Part shown: positions 9,601-17,390 of the stretch, piece after piece
Position numbering within the stretch: the first letter of the stretch is position 1
How the letters are laid out: the number at the start of each line of letters is the position of its first letter
DNA from: Pedobacter changchengzhani
GTDB lineage: Bacteria; Bacteroidota; Bacteroidia; Sphingobacteriales; Sphingobacteriaceae
Length of the DNA stretch: 64,000 nucleotides
Direction: 5' to 3'
Assembly (NCBI RefSeq): GCF_004354365.1
Contig: NZ_SJCY01000001.1
Coordinates: forward strand, 1 to 64,000
Position numbers and translations under genes: made by a program
The notes under the pieces: generated by a model
What the model saw: only the letters and a program-made list of their open reading frames with translations
What the model was told of the DNA's origin: nothing
The model's database searches: none

Positions 9601-10602
9601 CTATCTCGGAAAAACAAAAGAAAACCCTAGCGCTAATGTTTGACTGGCCTGCACTTTTGCGTCGGTATCCTTATCAAACAGCACAACTCCAGTTAAACTG
9701 GTGTTCATAAATCGATTAATTTTTGCCGTTAAACCCACATCTAAACGATGATCTATTTGTAGCCAGCCGATATTTTCGTACGGAATAAACATGGCATACC
9801 TCGATTTTAGATTAACGTTTTGGAATATTTCTTTTTCGAAGGCACTTACAATCTGGAAAGCCAATTCGTTGCGAAACCGTTTACCTATTGTTACACCAAA
9901 GTTTTTGGCATTGGTTTTATAAAGTGTAGTATCTAAAACAAAAGTTTGCCTGGCCGTACCTGTACCAATTCGTGTAGAGAAATATTTGTTTGGCTTATAC
10001 TCAAAACCGATCGATTCAGTTAAATAACCGGGGTTCATAAACTTCGAAATAATGGTTTCTTGTTCCGACCCGTCGGCATTTTTACTATAAGAAAAACCTT
10101 TATCAAATTGCGATTCGAAATTCACAGAACCAAAGAAATACCAGTTTTTAGACAATTGGAAAGATGCTTTGTTATCCCAATAAATTCTGTCGTTCGTTTT
10201 CTTTTGCAATTGGTCTTTGTTTTTTACTTTACCATATTGTAAAATCACTTCACTTACATAATTGTAACTGTTTTTACTATACTCGGCCTTATAATTTAGT
10301 AAACCACCAACAGCAATTGAGTTCGTACCGCCACCTTTCCAGTTGTCGCTAAATGATGCCTGATTGATATTGAAGCCGACATTGGTTTGCGTTTTCCAGT
10401 AATTTACTTTAGCATTTACAATGGCCGGATTAAGTTTCACAGGCTCGAAAGATAACGGGAGCAAGCGACTCGGCAAAGGACTTCTTTTAAGCTTAATATT
10501 TAATCCTTTTGTATTTATAGGCACGGTATCAATTTCTTGAGCAAATAAACTGGTACAGCAAATACAGGTAATAAATAAAAAATTGACTAAAAACTTGTTC
10601 AT
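9601..10602 (-). CDS. DUF3078 domain-containing protein, probable outer-membrane barrel
   Basis: A 333-residue exported protein with a signal peptide ending near CCTSLFAQE. The segment NINQASFSDNWKGGGTNSIAVGG is typical of the DUF3078 family of Bacteroidota. The rest alternates hydrophobic and polar residues and ends in LALGFSFVFPR, as expected of an outer-membrane beta barrel. Molecular function is unknown. It is followed on the same strand by envelope-related genes but separated by 85 bp or more from each neighbour, so co-transcription is uncertain. Confidence 0.8.
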   Translation of the reverse strand: MNKFLVNFLFITCICCTSLFAQEIDTVPINTKGLNIKLKRSPLPSRLLPLSFEPVKLNPAIVNAKVNYWKTQTNVGFNINQASFSDNWKGGGTNSIAVGGLLNYKAEYSKNSYNYVSEVILQYGKVKNKDQLQKKTNDRIYWDNKASFQLSKNWYFFGSVNFESQFDKGFSYSKNADGSEQETIISKFMNPGYLTESIGFEYKPNKYFSTRIGTGTARQTFVLDTTLYKTNAKNFGVTIGKRFRNELAFQIVSAFEKEIFQNVNLKSRYAMFIPYENIGWLQIDHRLDVGLTAKINRFMNTSLTGVVLFDKDTDAKVQASQTLALGFSFVFPR

Positions 10603-10687
10603 TGCTACAAAGAAAATGAAAATTTGTTAGAGATTAAACTGTTTATCAAAATGTTACACGTAATGAAGGTTTCAAACTCCTTATTTT

Positions 10688-11011
10688 TTATCTATATTTT
10701 AACCAAGCATAACTTTTTCTCGTGGATAAATACTTTAAATTAAAATCATGTTGATACGCTTCTTGCTCAAAAACAATGTGTCTGTATGCTTCATCGTGGC
10801 TGTTATATTTTAATCTGTTAACTAAATAATTAACAATATACAGTACATAAAAAGGTAATATTAACATTTCTAATTGCTGGCGCAGATGAATCTTTTCATG
10901 GTTGATAATAACTTTATCGTTTTTAAGATTCGCATTATTTAATAAAATAAAAGGAAATAAGGCCATGCCCAATGCCGGAAGCTTTTTTACAATTACAATG
11001 GGCGTTTTCAA
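10688..11011 (-). CDS. Small membrane protein with HExxH motif (minimal metallopeptidase-like)
   Basis: 107 residues. The motif HEKIH (H38, E39, H42) matches the zinc-binding HExxH of gluzincins, and FEQEAY (E84) downstream could supply the third ligand. Two hydrophobic stretches (about 10-25 and 49-65) flank the motif, like a stripped-down M48/M56-type core. I do not recognise a named family. The start overlaps the stop of the upstream transthyretin-like gene by 4 nt (ATGA), so the two are probably translationally coupled. Proteolytic activity is inference only. Confidence 0.65.
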   Translation of the reverse strand: MKTPIVIVKKLPALGMALFPFILLNNANLKNDKVIINHEKIHLRQQLEMLILPFYVLYIVNYLVNRLKYNSHDEAYRHIVFEQEAYQHDFNLKYLSTRKSYAWLKYR

Positions 11012-11760
11012 AGTTTATCGAAATTTATGGTAGGCAAAGGTTTTAAACGCAAAGCACTCGGGTTTAGTTTATAACTTTTGTAGGCATTTTTAATAAAAAG
11101 GTTAAAAGCATAATCGGTTGCATCCAACACAAACTGATAGGTTGGCCGATATTGAAGCATAAAATCTTCCAGTTCAGCATCTTTAATTCTCAAAACCTGA
11201 CTTACCAAACTCGGCCTAAAGCGATAATCGATCAAATCTTCCCGGTAATCTTTTTCCAATATTTTTTGCAAATAGCGGGCGTTTTTACCCTGGCGACTTA
11301 GTAGGTTGTAAATCGCATCAATACCTAATCCCGCTCCATTATTGCTTAGGTTTAATAAATCTTTACTGCTTCCTCTTATCGTTGCATATTTAAATTCCTC
11401 TTTAGTTTGCTCATATTTTTCTTTGGGCGTTAGGCGCTTTTGTTGAATCACAACATCTCTTAAACGTATGCCTAAAGATTTTAATTGGAAATAAGCGGCA
11501 GCCTGGCCTTTAAATATAATGGTATCAACGCCATAGCCACTCAATGCGGCAACCAAAGTATCGCCCGGGAGTGCATTAGTGGTGAATTCTCCTTTGGTAT
11601 TGTTATATAAACCATCGCCCGTTCGGGTGTTAAAAATATAAACTTTTGCCAAGCGCTGCTTCGTCTCTTTATCTATAACAAGCCCTTGCACCGGCTGATG
11701 TTGCGCCAAAAGCATTGTGGTTGGTAAAAGAAAAAGAATTATAGCAAAAATAAATTTCAT
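11008..11760 (-). CDS. Exported carboxypeptidase-regulatory-like (transthyretin-like) domain protein
   Basis: 250 residues. A signal peptide (FLLPTTMLLAQ) is followed by a CarboxypepD_reg-like beta sandwich (about 20-95; VQGLVIDKETKQRLAKVYIFN, KGEFTTNALPGDTLV), as found at the N-termini of TonB receptors, but here without plug or barrel. The C-terminal half is mainly helical and of unknown function. It is coupled by a 4-nt overlap to the HExxH protein gene. A role in the periplasm or outer membrane is likely; nothing more specific is visible. Confidence 0.75.
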   Translation of the reverse strand: MKFIFAIILFLLPTTMLLAQHQPVQGLVIDKETKQRLAKVYIFNTRTGDGLYNNTKGEFTTNALPGDTLVAALSGYGVDTIIFKGQAAAYFQLKSLGIRLRDVVIQQKRLTPKEKYEQTKEEFKYATIRGSSKDLLNLSNNGAGLGIDAIYNLLSRQGKNARYLQKILEKDYREDLIDYRFRPSLVSQVLRIKDAELEDFMLQYRPTYQFVLDATDYAFNLFIKNAYKSYKLNPSALRLKPLPTINFDKL

Positions 11761-11808
11761 CGGATAACAAAATTACAATTACGCACTGTTATAAAAAGTG
11801 TGTTAACA

Positions 11809-12651
11809 TTATTTAACCTTAATTACCTGGCCAAGTTTTATGCCATCATCTGCAATATTATTTAAAACCTTTAGTTGATCTACCGTGAGGTTAAAGCGTT
11901 TGGAAATATTGTACAAAGTATCGCCCTTGACAACAGTATAAGTTCCGTCGGCTAAAATAGGTTTTGCGCCAGCAGGGGGCGTTTCGACTGGTTTAAATTT
12001 TTTATTTTCTACTGGGATATTGGCATTAATTTGCGTAAACACACGATCCTCGCGAACTAATTTTTGTTTTTCGGTTTCTGATTGGTCGTATTGATCGAGC
12101 CTATATTTTTCAATCGTGTTGATCAGCATATCTGGATACCGTGGATTAGTGGCATAGCCTGCAGTTTTTAAACCTTGAGCCCAGCTTTTGTAATCGTTTT
12201 TATCCAATTGAAATAGAAAACTGTAACGTTTGCGTTTTAAAAATTCAGAGTGATCTCTAAAAGATTCGCGCGCATCTTTATATACCCTAAAACAATCATT
12301 TTTTTGATCATCGTCTCTAAAGTAGTTTTTGCCTTTCCAATCGGATGTACATTTTATTCCAAAGTGATTATTTGCGTATTTTGCCAAATCACTATTGCCA
12401 CTGCCAGATTCTAAAATGCCCTGCGCAAGGGTAATACTTGCTGGGATTCCAGACGCATTCATTTCTTCTATTGCAACAGCCTTAAATTCATCTATATAAC
12501 TTAAAGTGTTGTAGCTTTTAAAAGTGTTGTTATTGTTTTTGCTGGCTTGCTTTTCTATTTGTTTGTTGTTTTGTGCAAATTTTCGAGTTTTACAAGCACT
12601 AAAAAAAACAACAGAGACGAGCAGAAATATTAAACGGATAGATAAACGCAT
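11809..12651 (-). CDS. Glucosaminidase-LysM lipoprotein (peptidoglycan hydrolase)
   Basis: 280 residues. A lipoprotein signal ends at VVFFSACKTRKF. The glucosaminidase domain (GH73-like, about 55-190) shows ASGIPASITLAQGILESGSG with the catalytic-type Glu, NNHFGIKC, and YRDH-like RESFRDHSEFL. A basic linker leads to a C-terminal LysM domain (about 235-280; YTVVKGDTLYNISKRFNLT) that binds peptidoglycan. It should cleave glycan strands at the cell envelope. Its paralogue lies 24 bp upstream (12676-13353) on the same strand, suggesting tandem duplication and co-transcription. Confidence 0.9.
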   Translation of the reverse strand: MRLSIRLIFLLVSVVFFSACKTRKFAQNNKQIEKQASKNNNNTFKSYNTLSYIDEFKAVAIEEMNASGIPASITLAQGILESGSGNSDLAKYANNHFGIKCTSDWKGKNYFRDDDQKNDCFRVYKDARESFRDHSEFLKRKRYSFLFQLDKNDYKSWAQGLKTAGYATNPRYPDMLINTIEKYRLDQYDQSETEKQKLVREDRVFTQINANIPVENKKFKPVETPPAGAKPILADGTYTVVKGDTLYNISKRFNLTVDQLKVLNNIADDGIKLGQVIKVK

Positions 12652-12675
12652 GGGTTTTTTAAAAATAATTGAAAC

Positions 12676-13353
12676 TTAAAACTTTAATCTTTGGCCGGGT
12701 TTAATGGCTATACTTTTTAAGCCATTTTTTTGCATAATGGCTTTAGCGCTTGTTCCTTTTTTATCGGCTATTTTATTTAGGTTGTCGCCACTTTTTACAG
12801 TATAATAATGCGACGATTTGCGCTTGGCCGATTTTTTATGGTTAACAATTGGCGCATAAACAGGTTCTTCATAATCATCAGGGCGCTCATCGTATTTATA
12901 AAGTTCGTATTTGTTCACAATAGCAATAACTTGGCTCGCCCAAGTTCGGCTGTGTGCATAACCGCAGCGCTGAATTCCTCTGGCCCAGCCTTTATAATCA
13001 AATTGGTCATATTTATCAAAAAGCCCTTTAAATGGCGATCTAGTTTGCATAATTTCTGCAAAATGATTGTAAGATTCATCTGCGCTGGCATAATCCCGAT
13101 AGGCAGAACGGATATCGGTATTGCTATTTGAGCCTTTTACACCAAAATGGTTGTTTAGGTGTTTTGCAATTTTGCTGTTGCCCGCTGCAGACTCGTGTAT
13201 CGCGATAGCTAAAATTAAACTTGCAGGCATTTTGTATTCATGCATCAATTCTTTAGCGATATCTACGTGTTCTGAAATATACGACGCAATGGTTTCGGCT
13301 CGGGTAAATACAGATATCAGCAAGAAAACGATTAAAGTAAATATTTTCTTCAT
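12676..13353 (-). CDS. Secreted glucosaminidase-LysM protein, paralogue of its neighbour
   Basis: 225 residues with a cleavable signal peptide (IVFLLISVFTRAE) rather than a lipobox. The glucosaminidase domain (about 30-155) carries MPASLILAIAIHESAAGNS, NNHFGVKG and GWARGIQRCGYA. One LysM follows at the C-terminus (about 180-225; YTVKSGDNLNKIADKKG). It has the same architecture as the next gene with a shorter linker. One copy periplasmic and one lipid-anchored suggests the two work in different envelope compartments. Confidence 0.88.
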   Translation of the reverse strand: MKKIFTLIVFLLISVFTRAETIASYISEHVDIAKELMHEYKMPASLILAIAIHESAAGNSKIAKHLNNHFGVKGSNSNTDIRSAYRDYASADESYNHFAEIMQTRSPFKGLFDKYDQFDYKGWARGIQRCGYAHSRTWASQVIAIVNKYELYKYDERPDDYEEPVYAPIVNHKKSAKRKSSHYYTVKSGDNLNKIADKKGTSAKAIMQKNGLKSIAIKPGQRLKF

Positions 13354-13422
13354 CTTTTATTTTTTATGTGAGTAATGGTTAGCCCTGTCACTAGCTTAAA
13401 ATTATCAATTTATTTTAAAGTT

Positions 13423-14055
13423 TTATGCTATTTTTCTAATGATGAATAAACCGTCTCTAACCGGTAAAATCAGCTTTTCTACACGGTTATCATGTGCAAT
13501 TTTATGGTTAAAATTGGAAATATTCTGAGTGTCTTTATCTTGTTTTGTTTCGAGCACTTTCCCGCTCCACAGTACATTGTCCACTATAATTAGTCCACCA
13601 GGGCGCACCCGGTCGAAAATTAAATCATAGTAAGTGCCATTATTTTTTTTATCAGCATCAATAAAAACAAGGTCGAAAACTTCATCTAAATCATTAATGG
13701 TTTGTGTGGCATTGCCAATAATATAGTTAATTTTGGCGTTTAACGGAGATTTTTTGAAGTGATTTCTTGCCATATCTTCCAATTCTGCGTTAATATCTAA
13801 GGTATAGATAATGCCATCCTCAGTTAATCCTTCAGCTAAGCACAGTGTGGCATAGCCCGTAAATGTGCCAATCTCTAAAATTCGTTTGGGGGCAATCATT
13901 TTACTGAGCATACTCAAAACTCTGCCTTGGTAATGGCCGGAAAGCATGCGAGGCATCAAAACCTTCAAATTAGTTTCACGATCTATTTCTTGCAATAGTT
14001 CGCTTTCGGGTTCGCAGTAATTTAAGAGTAAGGTTTGTAAATCTTCGCTAATCAT
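13423..14055 (-). CDS. Class I SAM-dependent O-methyltransferase
   Basis: 210 residues, close to the catechol/caffeoyl-CoA O-methyltransferase family size. SAM-binding motif I is ILEIGTFTGYATLCLAEGL; then YTLDINAE, FDLVFIDADKKNNGTYYDL with the metal-binding Asp residues, and GGLIIVDNVLWSGKV. The substrate is unknown. The signatures are complete, so the enzyme should be active. It stands alone between the LysM genes and the MazEF-like pair. Confidence 0.92.
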   Translation of the reverse strand: MISEDLQTLLLNYCEPESELLQEIDRETNLKVLMPRMLSGHYQGRVLSMLSKMIAPKRILEIGTFTGYATLCLAEGLTEDGIIYTLDINAELEDMARNHFKKSPLNAKINYIIGNATQTINDLDEVFDLVFIDADKKNNGTYYDLIFDRVRPGGLIIVDNVLWSGKVLETKQDKDTQNISNFNHKIAHDNRVEKLILPVRDGLFIIRKIA

Positions 14056-14105
14056 TGTGTCTATAAACGGCGGTAATCAATAACTTATTATAAAAATTTT
14101 GCTTT

Positions 14106-14435
14106 TTAGGGTCTCCATCTGTAGGTTTCTACCAATAAATCGCATACTAATTTGCAATAATCTTTATCCATCACTCCCAGTTTTTTAATAAACCTAACTT
14201 TATCTAAACTTCTCATTTGCTCAACCATTAATTGTCCATTTCTCTCTTTAAAAATACAATCTACTCTTGTTGGGTAGGATTTAATGGTGCTTGTTAATGG
14301 TATTACCGAAATGGTGGCTAAATGATTATTTATAACATTTGGTGATATAACCAAACATGGTCTTGCCTTCTTTACTTCGCTTCCTTTCGTGGGGTCTAGC
14401 TCAATCAACCAAACCTCAAATTGTTTAATTACCAT
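14106..14435 (-). CDS. MazF/PemK-family toxin (probable mRNA interferase)
   Basis: 109 residues. The N-terminal FEVWLIELDPTKGSEVKKARPCLVISP matches the MazF/PemK fold's first strands, followed by ISVIPLTSTIKSYPTRV, MVEQMRSLDKVRFIKKLG and a C-terminal helix. These proteins cleave mRNA at short sequences. The gene overlaps the end of the AbrB-like antitoxin gene by 7 nt, giving the antitoxin-first order of type II modules. The pair separates ruvX from the O-methyltransferase gene. Confidence 0.9.
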   Translation of the reverse strand: MVIKQFEVWLIELDPTKGSEVKKARPCLVISPNVINNHLATISVIPLTSTIKSYPTRVDCIFKERNGQLMVEQMRSLDKVRFIKKLGVMDKDYCKLVCDLLVETYRWRP

Positions 14436-14692
14436 GTCCAGTCACTGTCATCAATACTGTTTGCAATTCCTTCAAAAAAGTCGTTTTCAGGCTTTTCATT
14501 ACTTTTTTCGGCTTGTTGAAATAATAATTCCCAAGTTTCTATAGATGGAATACTTGATAGGCTTTTAATTTTAATTCCATCAGTCTCTATTAGAATTTCT
14601 ATTTTGCCTTTATCTAAATCGAATTGTTCTATATAGTTTTTAGGAATTCTAATCCCCTTAGAATTCCCAATTTGAATAAGTTTAGTTTGCAT
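14429..14692 (-). CDS. MazE-like AbrB/SpoVT-domain antitoxin
   Basis: 87 residues. The N-terminal swapped-hairpin domain (about 1-50) reads QIGNSKGIRIPKNYIEQF, the classic MazE/AbrB pattern. The acidic, Trp-containing C-terminal tail (EKPENDFFEGIANSIDDSD) is suited to wrap and neutralise the toxin. It probably autoregulates the pair through DNA binding upstream of 14692. Codon use looks like that of its neighbours. Confidence 0.9.
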   Translation of the reverse strand: MQTKLIQIGNSKGIRIPKNYIEQFDLDKGKIEILIETDGIKIKSLSSIPSIETWELLFQQAEKSNEKPENDFFEGIANSIDDSDWTW

Positions 14693-14729
14693 ATTGTAAT
14701 TATAAAGTAATTACAAATATAGATAATTT

Positions 14730-15146
14730 TTAAGAATGATTCGCTTCCATAAAATATTGTAAAATAATGGTGGCAGCAATGGTATCTACACGGTTTTTAT
14801 CTCTCCTGTCCATTTTTTTTAAACCGCTTTGCATAATCGTTTGATGCGCCATTTTTGAAGTGAAGCGTTCATCAACCCAATGTTGAGGAATGGTAGGAAA
14901 AGATTTTTTTAATAGCGTTGAAAAACCCTTTACATGTTGTTTAGATTCAGAATCTGATCCATCCATTTGTTTTGGATCGCCTAATACGAAGGCTTCAACC
15001 TGCTCGGTTGAAATATATTTCTTGATGTATTCAATAATATCTTTGGGATGAATGGTATCTAATCCCGTTGCAATAATTTGCAATGGGTCGGTAACAGCAA
15101 TGCCGATGCGTTTTGTTCCATAATCAAATGCAAGTATCCTAGCCAT
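14730..15146 (-). CDS. ruvX: RuvX/YqgF-family putative Holliday junction resolvase
   Basis: 138 residues, the usual length. RNase H-like fold motifs: ILAFDYGTKRIGIAVTD with the first catalytic Asp, VLGDPKQMDGSD, VDERFTSKMA with the catalytic Glu, and the terminal RVDTIAATIILQYF with the last Asp. The family acts on Holliday junctions and/or in 16S rRNA 5' maturation. Start ATG at 15146 is unambiguous. Confidence 0.95.
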   Translation of the reverse strand: MARILAFDYGTKRIGIAVTDPLQIIATGLDTIHPKDIIEYIKKYISTEQVEAFVLGDPKQMDGSDSESKQHVKGFSTLLKKSFPTIPQHWVDERFTSKMAHQTIMQSGLKKMDRRDKNRVDTIAATIILQYFMEANHS

Positions 15147-15296
15147 AGAAATTTTAAAGCCTCAAAGATAGGCTTTTTTGATTTTACGGCATCTCGCACA
15201 AATATGAGACGCTAAAACGCATAATTTTTGAATTTATTGTAGGTTAGGAATTTTTTTCGTTATATATTTATTGATTATTCTTTAAAGTTGTAAAAT

Positions 15297-16034
15297 ATGA
15301 ATCTAAATCTCAAAAAATTAGGCTTAACCTTTGTAATTGGTTTAGGTTGCCTTCAAGTTTGTTTAGCGCAAACCAATGAAAACAGTGCTGTTGCCGATGG
15401 AGCGAATTTAATTAAGCTCAATTTGCCATCGTTGGCATTAAAAACATTAAATGTTCAGTATGAAAGAGCCATTTATGGCAAAACGAGCGTTGGGCTTGGC
15501 ATTAGGGTAATGCCAAAAGGATCTTTGCCTTTTAGTTCGTTATTTAATGATATTGATGATCAGCTTGGTAGTTTAGAATTGGGCAACGTAGCCATCACAC
15601 CAGAAATAAAATTTTATTTAGGCAAAGGTGTGTTTAAGGGATTCTACATTGCCCCATATTTAAGGTATGCAAATTATAATGCTTCAATCAATTATGAATT
15701 CACATCTAATAACAAAACTGAAATAATCCCGCTTAGCGGTAAATTGAATACTTACACTGCTGGGGTTTTATTTGGTGCGCAATGGGAAATAGCCAATAAA
15801 TTATACCTCGATTGGTCAATTTTTGGCCCTCAATATGGTATTTCTCAAGGCAGCTTAATTGGTAAGAAGACCTTAGATACACAGGAACAAAAGGATTTGA
15901 GAGATGAGCTGGATGGTATTGATTTGCCAGTTGGTAAAGTTACTTACACAGTTGATGGTAATGGAGCATCTGTTAATTTAAAAGGGCCATGGGCAGGTAT
16001 TCGCGCCAATATTGGTATTGGTTATCGTTTTTAA
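15297..16034 (+). CDS. DUF3575-like exported protein, probable outer-membrane barrel
   Basis: 245 residues with a signal peptide (FVIGLGCLQVCLAQ). The mature part shows amphipathic strands (LNVQYERAIYGKTSVGLGI, ITPEIKFYLG, KGFYIAPYLRYANY, YTAGVLFGAQW) and ends in IRANIGIGYRF with a terminal Phe, characteristic of small outer-membrane barrels. The strand pattern fits DUF3575. Function is unknown. It is monocistronic with a strong terminator. Confidence 0.7.
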   Translation: MNLNLKKLGLTFVIGLGCLQVCLAQTNENSAVADGANLIKLNLPSLALKTLNVQYERAIYGKTSVGLGIRVMPKGSLPFSSLFNDIDDQLGSLELGNVAITPEIKFYLGKGVFKGFYIAPYLRYANYNASINYEFTSNNKTEIIPLSGKLNTYTAGVLFGAQWEIANKLYLDWSIFGPQYGISQGSLIGKKTLDTQEQKDLRDELDGIDLPVGKVTYTVDGNGASVNLKGPWAGIRANIGIGYRF

Positions 16035-16048
16035 TGTTTTTGCTTTTG

Positions 16049-16085
16049 AAGAAGTCAAGTTTTTAAAAACTTGACTTCTTTTGTT
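16049..16085 (+). terminator. Rho-independent terminator
   Basis: A perfect 16-bp inverted repeat (16049-16064 and 16065-16080; AAGAAGTCAAGTTTTT and its complement) followed by TTGTT, 15 bp after the stop of the DUF3575-like gene. Because the arms end in A and T runs it could work in either direction. Confidence 0.8.
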
Positions 16086-16239
16086 AACAACCTGAGTGTA
16101 ATATAAAAGCCCAAAAACTTCACTTTTTTACAAATTTTGATTTAAAATAAACCAACAAATTTTCCCTTTTAAGCTCAATAATTCTAATTTCTTAGCTCAC
16201 ATATCTTACATCTCGTATCTATTTCTTATTTTGCACAAA

Positions 16240-17388
16240 ATGCAGTTTAAAGAAATCATCGGACAAGAAAAGATAAAGCAACAGTTGATTCAAACGGTTA
16301 AGGAAAACCGTTTGAGCCATGCGCAATTGTTTTTATCTCCAACAGGTTCGGGCGCTTTAGCACTTGCTATTGCCTATGCACAGTATATAAATTGTGTTGA
16401 TAAATTGGAAAATGAAAGTTGTGGCATTTGTTCCAGTTGCCGTAAATACGAGCGTTATATCCATCCAGATTTACACTTTTCTTATCCGTTTTTTCCAAAA
16501 GGGAAGGAAGATGTTGCGCAAAATTACATCGAAGAATGGCGTAATATGTTGTTGCACGATCCGTATTTCGACATGGATATTTGGCGATCAAAACTTGATG
16601 CAGGAAACAAACAGCCTAATTTACCGATTGCAGAATGCCACGATATTATAAAAAAGTTAAGCTATAAAGCCTTTGAAGGTGGCACAAAAGTTTTAATTAT
16701 GTGGTTGCCCGAATACTTGGATAAAGCGGGCAATGCCTTGTTGAAATTGATCGAAGAACCGCCAGAAAATACACTTTTTATTTTAGTTTCTCAAAATCAA
16801 GAACAGATTTTAACCACCATCATCTCTCGGACGCAAATTGTTAAAATACCAAAATTGAGTAATGTTGAGGTTTCGAACTATTTATTAGCGCATGGAGACT
16901 TGAACGAGGAACAAGCGGTTGAATATTCGTTTTTAGCAGATGGAAATTTGATTGAGGCGAAGGCTTTGGCAAATGATAAACAGACGGATGGTTCTGGTAC
17001 ATTTACCAACTGGCTTAGGTTAGGTTTTGGAAATAAAGTGCCCGATTTAATTACTTTTACAGATGAGGCAGCGAAGTGGGGGCGAGAAAATCAAAAGAAT
17101 TTTTTGCGGTATGGCATAAATTATCTCAGAGCATGTTGCCTAATAATAAGCGGTGCAGATGAGTTGGTTAAATTACCTCCCCTAACATTGGAAACGGCAA
17201 AAAAGTTGAGCGAAAAAGTACTTAGTTTGCCAATGGCTGAGGCGATAATTGCAGAGTTGGAGAAAGCACATTACCATATAGAACGTAATGCGAATCCAAA
17301 AATTCTGTTTTTAGATGTATCTTTACAATTGGTTAAAATTATAAAGTTTAAAACACTCCCCGCGGGGATTCAATATATATACAATTAA
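16240..17388 (+). CDS. holB: DNA polymerase III subunit delta'
   Basis: 382 residues from ATG 16240 (a TTG at 16231 is in frame but less likely). Part of the clamp-loader complex that loads the beta clamp. The family opening FKEIIGQEKIKQQLIQ is followed by a degenerate P-loop (SPTGSGALALA, no GKT, normal for delta'), a zinc-finger-like CVDKLENESCGICSSC, then LIMWLPEYLDKAGNALLKLIEEPP and ISRTQIVKIPKLS (sensor regions). It lies 2 bp before ricT and should be co-transcribed with ricT and gldH. Confidence 0.93.
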   Translation: MQFKEIIGQEKIKQQLIQTVKENRLSHAQLFLSPTGSGALALAIAYAQYINCVDKLENESCGICSSCRKYERYIHPDLHFSYPFFPKGKEDVAQNYIEEWRNMLLHDPYFDMDIWRSKLDAGNKQPNLPIAECHDIIKKLSYKAFEGGTKVLIMWLPEYLDKAGNALLKLIEEPPENTLFILVSQNQEQILTTIISRTQIVKIPKLSNVEVSNYLLAHGDLNEEQAVEYSFLADGNLIEAKALANDKQTDGSGTFTNWLRLGFGNKVPDLITFTDEAAKWGRENQKNFLRYGINYLRACCLIISGADELVKLPPLTLETAKKLSEKVLSLPMAEAIIAELEKAHYHIERNANPKILFLDVSLQLVKIIKFKTLPAGIQYIYN

Positions 17389-17390
17389 TT

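Noticed and set aside
16324-16380. Loss of the HolB P-loop lysine as damage
   Set aside because: Delta' subunits normally lack a functional Walker A motif, so this is expected.
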